A stretch of 49,594 nucleotides of DNA from DATMNI01 sp035570275 (lineage in GTDB: Bacteria > Acidobacteriota > Terriglobia > Bryobacterales > Bryobacteraceae), in assembly GCA_035570275.1 (NCBI GenBank), contig DATMNI010000104.1:1-49594 (forward strand), written 5' to 3'. Positions 24,517 through 32,642 of this stretch are shown here, in pieces (position 1 is the stretch's first letter; each line of letters starts with the position of its first letter). The position numbers were made by a program, and so were the translations under genes. Below the pieces are notes generated by a model. The model saw only the letters and a program-made list of their open reading frames with translations, did no database searches and was not told the origin of the DNA.

Positions 24517-24810
24517 CTATTCTAGTGCACGCAGGACATGTTGTCTGGCTTCTTGCGAGCGCGGGCCGTCAGTATGCCTGACCCCGATTGTCGATGCCAA
24601 TGACCGTGACTGCCTCGGGCGCGTCAGGTCGAAGAACACCCGCCACTTGCCTACACGGAGGCGGAAATCTTGCCTGCCTTTGAGCTTTTTCACATTGCCG
24701 TGGCCGGTCGCGGCAAATCGTTCCAGGGCAGCGACGATCCGCTGTTGATTGATGTGGTCAAGCGCGCCAAAGTCGCGGATCGCTGCGGGAAGGAACTGAA
24801 CTTTTCGCAT
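24517..24810 (-). CDS. RelE/ParE-type toxin, apparently frameshifted near the C-terminus
   Basis: 97 residues. The first 60 look like a RelE/ParE mRNA interferase or gyrase toxin: FLPAAIRDFGALD, VKKLKGRQDFRLRVGKWRV and FFDL. After FFDLTRP the frame becomes unlike the family (RQSRSLASTIGV). Shifting by one base at the C/G run about 24614-24623 restores EAVTVIGIDNRGQAY followed by a stop at 24569, exactly the expected RelE ending. So either one base was lost here and the toxin is disabled, or the assembly has an error. The ATG overlaps the antitoxin stop (TAATG). Confidence 0.65.
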   Translation of the reverse strand: MRKVQFLPAAIRDFGALDHINQQRIVAALERFAATGHGNVKKLKGRQDFRLRVGKWRVFFDLTRPRQSRSLASTIGVRHTDGPRSQEARQHVLRALE

Positions 24811-25019
24811 TACAGGCCGAATCGCCGTTTGATTTCCTCAAGCGGGACGGCGTCACCGCCTTCGGCCACGGCGTTATCCAGCTTCGACACTGTCTGTGCA
24901 TCGATCAACTCTTCTTCCTGGCTCTCATATGAGAGAAAACGCAGGTACCGCAAGGCAGCATCCAGTTCGGATACGGGCAACTGTTCCACCGCTTCGTGAA
25001 CATCATCTCGATCAACCAT
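24810..25019 (-). CDS. RelB-like antitoxin of the adjacent RelE-type toxin
   Basis: 69 residues from ATG 25019; a GTG at 25040 is also in frame. The acidic protein (DRDDVHEAVEQLPVSELDAA) begins with a short helix typical of small antitoxins and ends PLEEIKRRFGL, the usual toxin-binding tail. It lacks an obvious HTH. Antitoxin-first order and a 1-base overlap with the toxin gene are typical of relBE-like operons. A diverged relic of the same gene lies 1.2 kb away at 23597-23675. Confidence 0.7.
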   Translation of the reverse strand: MVDRDDVHEAVEQLPVSELDAALRYLRFLSYESQEEELIDAQTVSKLDNAVAEGGDAVPLEEIKRRFGL

Positions 25020-25243
25020 ATACCAACCCGAAAATAGCACAACCCGCGAGAGGTTTGCGGCACGGAACTGCCTTGGGCGTTAAATTTATGCCGTTGTCAA
25101 AATGACCTCGGACTGTGCAATCCAATCTCGGGCCTTCAATTGGTTGCAACTGCCCAGTACGCAAGCACAACGCCGCTTGGGTTCAACTTCCGATAACGCC
25201 ACTCTACGTCCACTGACCGGAGCCGCTACCATTGAGGCTTACT

Positions 25244-25606
25244 ATGCGCGCAGCATTGAGGCGAATCTGCACCAAGATGGTGACGGACCCAGCCAGCTTT
25301 CGGCCCACGGAGCCGGATCGATTTGCGGTGGTCCTCCGCCTTTTCGTCGGACCGTCGCTGGGGAACGGCGAAGAGAGCTTTGATGTAACCGTCTGCACTC
25401 CCCCATGGCTTCACGACAAGTGCGAACGCGAAGGCTTTCTCATCGGGCGTCATCACGTCGTGGTTCTCGCGTACCATTACGAGGCGATCCAAAGCGCGAT
25501 GGGACGATTGGTCGAGCGTTGTAGCGCGGCGACGTGGAAAGAGATCGCCGTGAAGGTGAGCCGCATCGGGTATTGGGAGTTCGAGGATTACCAACCCGCG
25601 AACTAG
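25244..25606 (+). CDS. Immunity protein 8 (Imm8)-like protein, orphan
   Basis: 120 residues from ATG 25244; an in-frame TTG lies at 25232. Features that fit the Imm8 family are FVGPSLGNGEESFDVTVCTP followed by PWL, the central GRHHVVVLAYHYEAI and the C-terminal TWKEIAVKV and GYWEFEDY. Imm8 proteins neutralise polymorphic toxins delivered by contact or secretion. No toxin gene with a matching C-terminal domain is in the window, so it is probably an orphan that protects against toxins of neighbouring strains. Confidence 0.65.
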   Translation: MRAALRRICTKMVTDPASFRPTEPDRFAVVLRLFVGPSLGNGEESFDVTVCTPPWLHDKCEREGFLIGRHHVVVLAYHYEAIQSAMGRLVERCSAATWKEIAVKVSRIGYWEFEDYQPAN

Positions 25607-25700
25607 AGGCGGCAATCATTTTCACCAAACCCCACTTTTTGGCCACAGTGGCCTAGTCTCCAAAGAACTTGGTCGCGCCTTTCGGCGTGGGTTCTTGATC

Positions 25701-26144
25701 TCAAACCGCCTCGGGCGGTTGAAGCTTATCTGACTCATCTGACTCCTCGGATGCGGCGACTGAATCAATGGGGTCATCGTAGTTGGGTTGGCTCAACAGT
25801 CGCCAGCGTCTTCCGAAATACCAGAGATTGATGCCGATCCCGCCCAATGGGGCGAGGGCTTGGAGCGCTGGCTTCACGCCCTCATCGGAGTCCTGAAGTA
25901 GGATGCCGAGCAATACCAAGGCCGCTTGGCTAAAAAGGAATGAAACTACTCCCCAACGCTTGCGCCGGAGAACACCGACCGCACCCGCCATTCCTAACAC
26001 GGGGATAATGACGAAAATCGGCCATTCGGAATCCTTCCTGTTATTCAAAATCGTGGCCAGTAGACCGAATGAGAACAGCAGGGAGCATATCCCGACGAAT
26101 GTTCCCCACCTATATGGCAGCAGGCCAAGCGGTCGAGCCTTCAC
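25701..26144 (-). CDS. Small multi-pass membrane protein of unknown function
   Basis: 147 residues from GTG 26144. Four hydrophobic segments are visible: YRWGTFVGICSLLFSFGLLA, WPIFVIIPVLGMAGAVGVL, WGVVSFLFSQAALVLLGILL and LAPLGGIGINLWYF. A polar acidic tail follows (DSVAASEESDESDK). I do not recognise a family. It lies alone between the Imm8-like gene and the LprI-like gene, in a stretch of small accessory genes. Confidence 0.55.
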   Translation of the reverse strand: MKARPLGLLPYRWGTFVGICSLLFSFGLLATILNNRKDSEWPIFVIIPVLGMAGAVGVLRRKRWGVVSFLFSQAALVLLGILLQDSDEGVKPALQALAPLGGIGINLWYFGRRWRLLSQPNYDDPIDSVAASEESDESDKLQPPEAV

Positions 26145-26429
26145 CGAGAACTAGATCGGGCCACCGACCATTACGATCAAGGCAATGGCACGAAGAGCGA
26201 TAGATAGAACGAGTGCACCAGTATTCATGGCGATAGCCGAAGACAGAGTTTAGCGCGATTCGCCTCTGATTGGCGCGGAGTACGACGGCACGTTCTGGAT
26301 CGACTGTGCCTTGAAAGGCGTCGTGGGTGGTAGACGGCGTTGTCGTACATTGACTGGCCCGGCGGGATCTCCGCCCCCGAGGGAAGCTAACCCCTTTTCG
26401 TCCAGTTCGATAGTCACCGAGCTCGGCCT

Positions 26430-26879
26430 CTATTTCTTCGTGGGTGCGGGATGAGTAATCGGGTGCTGGATAAGAGTACTCCCTGCGCAGACATCGCCCG
26501 CAACGCCTCCCTCAAGCCACAGTTTTCGAAGCTGCTTGGTGCGCTGAGCCGTTAGCTCTTGAAGATCGCCGCATTGGCACATCGGATTCGCACTGCCATA
26601 TGCCTCCCTCGGAAAGGGATCCGGATAGATGGATTTGAGATGAGCGTCGCGGAACGCAATCCACGCCCTTTGAGCCTCTCTAAATGCCTTCACGAACACG
26701 GCGTCTCCGGCTCTTGCTGCGAGTATTTGTTGGTAGACCCGATTCAGTTCCGCGTCGGCCTTCTTGAACTCGCCGCACGCCTGCTCAGTCATTTGGGACT
26801 GCGTCTGAGCGTCCGTTGGGTTTCCACTGCCAAACAAGAAAACCGCAGAGAAAAAAACGATTATGGTCTTGGTTTGCAC
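26430..26879 (-). CDS. LprI/DUF1311-like secreted protein
   Basis: 149 residues from GTG 26879; the frame is open to TTG 26900. A signal peptide (IIVFFSAVFLFGSG) is followed by the LprI-type domain: MTEQACGEFKKADAELNRVY, FREAQRAWIAFRDAHLK, YGSANPMCQCGDL and LTAQRTKQLRKLW. Cysteines in the ACGEF and MCQCGD parts likely form disulfides. Members include a mycobacterial lysozyme inhibitor, but most DUF1311 proteins have no known role. Periplasmic location is inferred from the signal peptide. Confidence 0.75.
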   Translation of the reverse strand: MQTKTIIVFFSAVFLFGSGNPTDAQTQSQMTEQACGEFKKADAELNRVYQQILAARAGDAVFVKAFREAQRAWIAFRDAHLKSIYPDPFPREAYGSANPMCQCGDLQELTAQRTKQLRKLWLEGGVAGDVCAGSTLIQHPITHPAPTKK

Positions 26880-27052
26880 GCCCTTGTTATAGCATGACAA
26901 CCTAAAGACCCGAGAACCCGCGGAACGATTCTAAAACGTCGTTCTTTCCGATAACGGCAGTAAAACGGCGCTACCGGAAAGTGGCTGCGGGGCGGCCAGG
27001 AACTCCCCGGGCGCCCCGCCCCGCCACAAGTGCTAGACTCAATAACCATTAT

Positions 27053-27640
27053 ATGCGACCGCTTCTGGTCCTTCTCCTGACTGCCTGCCCTCTTGCGGCG
27101 GCCGATGAAATCACGGTGTACGATTTGCTGGCTCCGGCCACTCACTCCTTCGATATCATCTACGACGTCACGGCAACGCGCGCCGGGGCAGCCTACTTCT
27201 GCAACCCCATTCGGCCCGGGTCCATTGCCTCGAAGGAGCGCGTGGTGGATCGCGCCTCCGGCAAGCCGTTGCAGTTCGAGATAGTGAACGGCCGTGCCGC
27301 CAAGGCGTCGGCGTGCGTGGCGGCTGCCACTGCCGACGATGCCCAGTTTCTTCGCGTCACACTGGCCAGGCCGGTGCCGGAACGCGCCGAGACCCGAATC
27401 CGCATTTACAAAACCTACACCGACCCACCTTCGTACTATGAGAACGCGGGCGGCCTGGTATTCGACCGGCCGCTGGGCATCAAGCGCAACGTGGTAATTC
27501 TGCCCAAAGGTTACGAACTTGTCGGTTCGGCTTCGCCCGCGATGGTTTCGACGGACAGCGACGGACGCGTGCGAGTAAGTTTCCTGAATGACCGCAACGA
27601 TCAATTGCCGGTGAAGATCGCAGGGAGGAAGCTGCCATGA
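27053..27640 (+). CDS. Secreted protein of unknown function, paralogue A
   Basis: 195 residues from ATG 27053 with a clear signal peptide (MRPLLVLLLTACPLAAAD). The remainder is beta-rich and ends with FLNDRNDQLPVKIAGRK. It shares its order of motifs with the next protein: YDLLAPATHSF, VTATRAGAAY, YKTYTDP, FDRPLGIKRN and VVILPKGYEL. I do not recognise a family. The stop overlaps the next start (ATGA), so both are translated together. They precede an exported amidohydrolase, possibly as its accessory proteins. Confidence 0.7.
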   Translation: MRPLLVLLLTACPLAAADEITVYDLLAPATHSFDIIYDVTATRAGAAYFCNPIRPGSIASKERVVDRASGKPLQFEIVNGRAAKASACVAAATADDAQFLRVTLARPVPERAETRIRIYKTYTDPPSYYENAGGLVFDRPLGIKRNVVILPKGYELVGSASPAMVSTDSDGRVRVSFLNDRNDQLPVKIAGRKLP

Positions 27641-28236
27641 AGTGGCTGCTAATCCTGGTTACCACGCTCGCCTTCGGCCAGTTCCACCGCGCCGAACAGG
27701 ACCGCGAGATTCGCTACTGGCTGCTTGACCCGGCGTCGCACCAGTTCCGGATTTCGCACGATTTCACGATCACTCGCGCAGGCCAGAAGTCGGCTCACAG
27801 CTTCGTCAGGAAGGGCAGCACGGTGGCGGCCGACGCCCAAATGTACAACCTGGACACCGGCGAGAAGCTGCCCACGAAAAACGTCAGCGGCCAGTCCGTG
27901 AACGATCTCGGCTACTACCCAACCCCCACCGAAGCGGATTCCGTGGTGGTGCAGGGCGACCTTCCCAAGCCGGTGGGCGAAGGCGAGAGCGTGCGCGTCC
28001 GCTGCGAAGAGAGCTACACAGACCCCGAAGGCTACACCGTGAAAAACGGCGAACTGGTTTGGACGCGCACGCTGGGGCGGCCCCTGAACTACGTGACGCT
28101 GCCCGCCGGCTGGATGCTGACCAGCCTCAACGGCCCGGCCATCGTGACGCTGGATGCCGAAGGCCGGGTCACGCTGCGCCTCACCAACATCCGCAACGAC
28201 AATGTGGCGGTAACCATTCGCGCCAGGAAGCGCTGA
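27637..28236 (+). CDS. Secreted protein of unknown function, paralogue B
   Basis: 199 residues with a short signal peptide (MKWLLILVTTLAFGQ). It is clearly related to the preceding protein: YWLLDPASHQF, FTITRAGQKS, EESYTDPEGY, WTRTLGRPLN and YVTLPAGWML correspond in order. It therefore arose by tandem duplication, followed by strong divergence. The start overlaps the previous stop by 4 bases. The amidohydrolase gene starts 29 bases downstream with its own ribosome-binding site. Function unknown. Confidence 0.7.
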   Translation: MKWLLILVTTLAFGQFHRAEQDREIRYWLLDPASHQFRISHDFTITRAGQKSAHSFVRKGSTVAADAQMYNLDTGEKLPTKNVSGQSVNDLGYYPTPTEADSVVVQGDLPKPVGEGESVRVRCEESYTDPEGYTVKNGELVWTRTLGRPLNYVTLPAGWMLTSLNGPAIVTLDAEGRVTLRLTNIRNDNVAVTIRARKR

Positions 28237-28265
28237 TTGCCGGGACGACAATTCAGGAGAGACTC

Positions 28266-29558
28266 ATGCTCAAACGATGCTTCCTCTTGCTTGGCGCGGC
28301 GGCCACCCTGGCAGCGCAAACTATCGCCATCCGCGCCGGCCGCCTGATCGATCCGGAGAGCGGCCAGGTCAACCCGAACATGGTGATCCTGGTGGAGGGC
28401 GGCCACGTCCTCATCATCGGGCCCAACCTGCAGGTGCCCATCCCAAGCGACGCCGAAGTCATCGACCTCACGCAATACAGCGTGCTTCCCGGACTGGTGG
28501 ACGCGCATAACCACTTAGCCCTGACTTACAAGCGCGATCCCGAGAATAACAGTTACTACCTGACTTCGGTGCTGGATTCGACGGCCATTCGCGCCATCCA
28601 AGCGGTGTCGAACGGCATCACCATGATGTCGTCGGGCTTCACCGTGGTGCGCGATCTGGGCAATGCGGCTAACTACGCCGACAGCGCGCTGCGCGTGGCC
28701 ATCGAACAGGGCTGGATTCCCGGGCCAACCGTAATCAATTGCGGCATCATCATCGGCGGCATGGGAGGCCAGTTTACCCCGGTGCCCGAGCGCGCCAGCC
28801 TGGTCTATCCCGAATATCTGGATGCCGACACCCCGGACGAAATCGTCAAGGCGGTGCGCAAGAACATTCTCTTCGGCGCCAAGGTGATTAAGATCATGGT
28901 GGACGCGAAGTCCTACGGCTATACCGTGGATGAAATGAAACTGTTCGTGGCCGAGGCGGCCAAGAGCGGCCTGAAGGTTGCCGGCCACGTGCAGACGCAC
29001 GCCGGCGCCATGCGGGCCATTGAGGCGGGCATCTGGTCCATCGAACACTCTGGGGCTCTGGACGATCAGGCCCATAAAGCGATGGCGCAGAAAGGCATCT
29101 GGCGGGTGGGCACGGAGACGCCGCTCTCCACTTACTACCAGCCCAGCAAAGAGCGGTTTGACCGCACGGTGGAGGGACTCAAGAACGCCTACGCCAACCA
29201 CGTGAAGCTGGCGTTTTCCACCGACGCCGACTATTATATTCCGGGCATGACGCGGGGCCAGGTGGTAATCGACTTCCTGAAAACCTGGAAGGCCGCCGGC
29301 ATTCCGTCGCCGGAGATTCTCAAAATCATGACCACCAACGGCTACCAGGTCTGCGACATCCACGACCAGCGCGGCCCCATCAAAGTGGGGATGCCCGCCG
29401 ACCTGATCGCGGTGCGCGGAAACCCGATGGAAGATATTGACGCCTTGCGCGATGTCCGGTTCGTCATGAAAGACGGCGTGGTCTTTAAGAAAGACGGTGT
29501 CATGACACCCGAGAAGTTCTTCCACAGCGGGCCGGTGAACGGGTGGAGGATTCATTAA
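28266..29558 (+). CDS. Secreted metal-dependent amidohydrolase (imidazolonepropionase/prolidase-like)
   Basis: 430 residues from ATG 28266 behind an AGGAGA ribosome-binding site. The signal peptide is MLKRCFLLLGAAATLAAQ. Metal ligands of the amidohydrolase superfamily are visible: HNH in LVDAHNHLAL, a candidate Lys in KIMVDAK, His in VAGHVQTHAG, His in SIEHSG and Asp in FSTDADYY. The C-terminal part GPIKVGMPADLIAVRGNPM is the standard beta-sandwich closing motif. Such exported enzymes hydrolyse dipeptides such as Xaa-Pro or cyclic amides. With two paralogous secreted proteins ahead of it, it forms a small export operon. Confidence 0.85.
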   Translation: MLKRCFLLLGAAATLAAQTIAIRAGRLIDPESGQVNPNMVILVEGGHVLIIGPNLQVPIPSDAEVIDLTQYSVLPGLVDAHNHLALTYKRDPENNSYYLTSVLDSTAIRAIQAVSNGITMMSSGFTVVRDLGNAANYADSALRVAIEQGWIPGPTVINCGIIIGGMGGQFTPVPERASLVYPEYLDADTPDEIVKAVRKNILFGAKVIKIMVDAKSYGYTVDEMKLFVAEAAKSGLKVAGHVQTHAGAMRAIEAGIWSIEHSGALDDQAHKAMAQKGIWRVGTETPLSTYYQPSKERFDRTVEGLKNAYANHVKLAFSTDADYYIPGMTRGQVVIDFLKTWKAAGIPSPEILKIMTTNGYQVCDIHDQRGPIKVGMPADLIAVRGNPMEDIDALRDVRFVMKDGVVFKKDGVMTPEKFFHSGPVNGWRIH

Positions 29559-29750
29559 CAGGAAGCGTGCCGGCGGCAACTCCAACCAGGCACAGGTAAT
29601 CCTCATCGCAACTGTGAGCGCGTCGCCGCTTGGTTCGGGACCCGGAGGCCGGTGCTTCGAAGTTGTGCGCCAGATCTACTGGGGTACCGAGCCAAAGCGA
29701 CAAAGTGATACCTGCGCCGTGTCCCTCGGCGATCCCGTTCGTCTTCGTTG

Positions 29751-32147
29751 TTAGACCAATTTCGTTCGCTTGATCGGCAGATCGCGGATTCGCTTGCCCG
29801 TGGCAGCGAAGATAGCTGCGGTGAGCGCCGGGGCAATCACGGGAGTGCCGGGTTCCCCAACGCCGGCGTGGGGGGCCTTCGAATCGACTATGGTTACGTC
29901 GATCTTCCTGGGCGCTTCTTTCCCTCGCGCAACCGGGTAATTGTGAAAATTGGACTGCGTAATCCGGCCGGCATCGGCTGTGATTTCGCCCATCAGAGCC
30001 AGCGAGGCGCCGAAAACCGCCGCGCCTTCAAATTGCGCGCGGACGCGGTCGGGCATCACAATCTGGCCAACGTCGGCAACCGTCCATACGTTGGGAATGG
30101 TGAGCTTCCCCTGGTCGTCGATGGCGATTTCCACCGCCGTGGCGACGTAGCTCACGAAACTCCGGTGAGCCGCGATGCCAATGGCGCGATTCTGGGTGTT
30201 CTGGAATTTCGCATAGCCTGATTTTTCGGCGCACATCTCGAGGACCCTGCGCAGGCGGCCGGTGTCGAACGGGAAAATCTCCGTCGATTGTCCGTTGTTC
30301 CAAGGCTTCACGCCGTCCTTGGTCAGGTCCACCTGGCGGTCCGGGCCAATGGTCTTCAAGAAGTATTCCACGTAATTCGAACGGTTCAACTGGGCGAGTT
30401 CATCGACGAAGCTGTGCACCCCGAAAGCATGGAAGATGTGGCAGACAGAGCGCAACCAACCTTGACGCACATGATTCTTCGCCGGGCAATTCTCCGCGCG
30501 AATATGGGGTACGTCGAACAGCAGTTCGTTCAGGCCCATACCGGTTTCAAAGTCGGCCCCGTATTCCGCCCCGGCGGCGAACGTCGAAGCAATCGGCGGG
30601 AACGCGCTGCGGAAGAGCCACGCTTGAATCTTGCCGGAAGAATCCATGCCGCCCTTCATATGCATGGCGGCTACGGAGTGGTAGTAGTCGAACCGTATGT
30701 CGTCCTCACGAGTCCAGACTACCTTGACCGGTTTGCCCGCGGCTTTCGAAAGCAGCGCCGCCTCCACGACATAATCCGGCTTCGACTTGCGTCCGAACCC
30801 GCCACCGAGCAGCGTAACGTGGCAGGTCACATCTTTCGGTGCCAGTCCGAGAGCCGCCGCCACCGCATCCTGGACGGCCTGAGGGTTCTGCGTCGGGCAC
30901 CAGGCCTCCACCTTGCCGTCCTGCCATTCGGCCACCGCCACCGGCGGCTCCATGGAAGCATGCGCCAGCATGGGCACATAGTAATCGGCCTCGTGCTTTC
31001 TGGCGGCGCCCGCGAAAGCGGCATCGAAATCGCCGCGATTGCGCACCACGGTGCCGGGCTTGTGAACGCTGGCAAATAGCTCTTGTTTGTAGCCGTCGGA
31101 ATTGAAACTCGCGTGATCGGGATTGACGTCCCAATCGACTTTCAGTTTCTTGCGGCCCTGCATGGCGGCATAGGTTGAATCCGCTATTACCGCAACACCT
31201 CCCAGTTGCTGGAACAAATGCGGCTGCTTGAAAGGCGGAAGCTGTACGGTCTTCTGGACACCCTTCACCTTCAGCGCTTCGGAGTCGTCGAACGTCTTGA
31301 CTTTCGAGTCATACACTGGCGGGCGTTCCACCGTGGCGTACAGCATTCCCGGCCGTTTGGCATCCATCCCGTAGACCGCCTTGCCAGTCACAATGTTGTG
31401 CTGGTCGACAACGGCAACTTCCTTGCCGACGTAGCGGTAGTCCTCCGGCTTCTTGAAGCGAAGATCCGCTTTTGCGGGAACGGGAAGAGTGGCTGCGATG
31501 GACACGAGTTCGCCCAGACTGGCGCTCCGGTTGGAGCCGGCGTGAGTGACCTTGCCCATGCGTAGGGACACTTCGCCCGCCGGCACGCCCCACTTCTGTG
31601 CGGCCGCGCGTTCCAGCATGAGCCGGGCCGTGGCACCCGTCTGGCGCATCGCCTCAACGAAGTCGCGCACGGAACAGGACCCGTCGGTATTTTGCGATCC
31701 GAACCTGGTATCGCCGATTGCCTGTTCCACCCGGACCGTCTTCCAATCGACGTCAAGCTCTTCGGCGACAACCAGCGGCAGCGACGTCCGGCTCCCGGTG
31801 CCCATTTCGGAACGGTGGGCCGTGATCACAATCTGACCGCCCGGTTCAAAGCCCAGGTAGACGCTGGGCTGCCAGGCGGTAGCGGCCGTCGCCTGGTCCG
31901 TGAGGAGATTCGCGCCCAGCACCAAAGCGCCGGCGGAGAAGACGGTGCCGAGGAAGGCCCGGCGATCCACTGCGAGTAGTTCCACATCCACGCAGGCGCC
32001 GCGATGTTTCTGGTACGCTTCGCGCGTAAGGCGCGCGATTTCGGACACGGTCTTCGGAGCGGCCAGTATGGCCGCCGCTGCTGGAAGCGATAAAGCCTGC
32101 TTCTGATTTTCGGGAGCGGGGAAGCTGGTGCCGTAGAGGTTCTTCAT
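29751..32147 (-). CDS. Molybdopterin-binding subunit of a xanthine-oxidase-family hydroxylase (IorB/aldehyde dehydrogenase-like)
   Basis: 798 residues. A Tat-type sequence (DRRAFLGTVFSAGALVLGA) begins only at about residue 61, after a non-conserved extension (MKNLYGTSFPAPENQKQALS onward). The body follows the isoquinoline 1-oxidoreductase large subunit: EMGTGSRTSLPLVVAEELD, GDTRFGSQNTDGS, TLLGGGFGRKSKPD and a C-terminal GVGEPGTPVIAPAL. The family hydroxylates aldehydes or N-heterocycles with a Mo-pterin cofactor. The 2Fe-2S subunit lies 3 bases upstream. A cytochrome c third subunit, often present, is not adjacent. Confidence 0.88.
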   Translation of the reverse strand: MKNLYGTSFPAPENQKQALSLPAAAAILAAPKTVSEIARLTREAYQKHRGACVDVELLAVDRRAFLGTVFSAGALVLGANLLTDQATAATAWQPSVYLGFEPGGQIVITAHRSEMGTGSRTSLPLVVAEELDVDWKTVRVEQAIGDTRFGSQNTDGSCSVRDFVEAMRQTGATARLMLERAAAQKWGVPAGEVSLRMGKVTHAGSNRSASLGELVSIAATLPVPAKADLRFKKPEDYRYVGKEVAVVDQHNIVTGKAVYGMDAKRPGMLYATVERPPVYDSKVKTFDDSEALKVKGVQKTVQLPPFKQPHLFQQLGGVAVIADSTYAAMQGRKKLKVDWDVNPDHASFNSDGYKQELFASVHKPGTVVRNRGDFDAAFAGAARKHEADYYVPMLAHASMEPPVAVAEWQDGKVEAWCPTQNPQAVQDAVAAALGLAPKDVTCHVTLLGGGFGRKSKPDYVVEAALLSKAAGKPVKVVWTREDDIRFDYYHSVAAMHMKGGMDSSGKIQAWLFRSAFPPIASTFAAGAEYGADFETGMGLNELLFDVPHIRAENCPAKNHVRQGWLRSVCHIFHAFGVHSFVDELAQLNRSNYVEYFLKTIGPDRQVDLTKDGVKPWNNGQSTEIFPFDTGRLRRVLEMCAEKSGYAKFQNTQNRAIGIAAHRSFVSYVATAVEIAIDDQGKLTIPNVWTVADVGQIVMPDRVRAQFEGAAVFGASLALMGEITADAGRITQSNFHNYPVARGKEAPRKIDVTIVDSKAPHAGVGEPGTPVIAPALTAAIFAATGKRIRDLPIKRTKLV

Positions 32148-32150
32148 GGT

Positions 32151-32603
32151 TTATTTCACCCCCGCGGCGGTCTTGATCGCGGCGCGAATCCGGGTGTAGG
32201 TGCCGCAGCGGCAGATGTTGCCATCCATCGCACCGTCGATCTGAGTATCCGTGGGCTTGGGGGTTTTCTTAAGCAGAGCGGCGGCTTGCATGATTTGGCC
32301 GCTCTGGCAATATCCGCATTGGGCCACGTTGTGTTTCTCCCAAGCCACCTGGCACGGATGCGTACCGTTGGCGCTAAGGCCTTCGATGGTGGTGACTCTC
32401 TTTCCAACTGCTGCCTTGACGGGCGTGACGCAACTTCGGATCGCTTCGCCGTTCAGGTGAACGGTGCAGGCGCCGCACAACCCCATGCCGCATCCAAACT
32501 TCGCGCCCGTGAGGTCCAGTTCGTCGCGCAGGTACCACAGGAGGGGCACATCACCGTCCCCGTCGAATTTACGGGCTTGCCCGTTCACAATTAGTTCAAT
32601 CAT
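32151..32603 (-). CDS. 2Fe-2S subunit of a xanthine-oxidase-family hydroxylase (IorA-like)
   Basis: 150 residues, the normal size of IorA-type small subunits. The plant-type cluster uses Cys38, Cys43, Cys46 and Cys58 (CGMGLCGAC and SCVTP). The second cluster uses Cys96, Cys99, Cys131 and Cys133 (CGYCQSG and CRCGTY). It passes electrons from the Mo centre of the large subunit, encoded 3 bases downstream. There is no signal peptide, so it is probably co-exported with the Tat-bearing large subunit. Confidence 0.93.
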   Translation of the reverse strand: MIELIVNGQARKFDGDGDVPLLWYLRDELDLTGAKFGCGMGLCGACTVHLNGEAIRSCVTPVKAAVGKRVTTIEGLSANGTHPCQVAWEKHNVAQCGYCQSGQIMQAAALLKKTPKPTDTQIDGAMDGNICRCGTYTRIRAAIKTAAGVK

Positions 32604-32642
32604 ACGGTGCTGACATTATATACACATTGCCATCGGGCGCCC

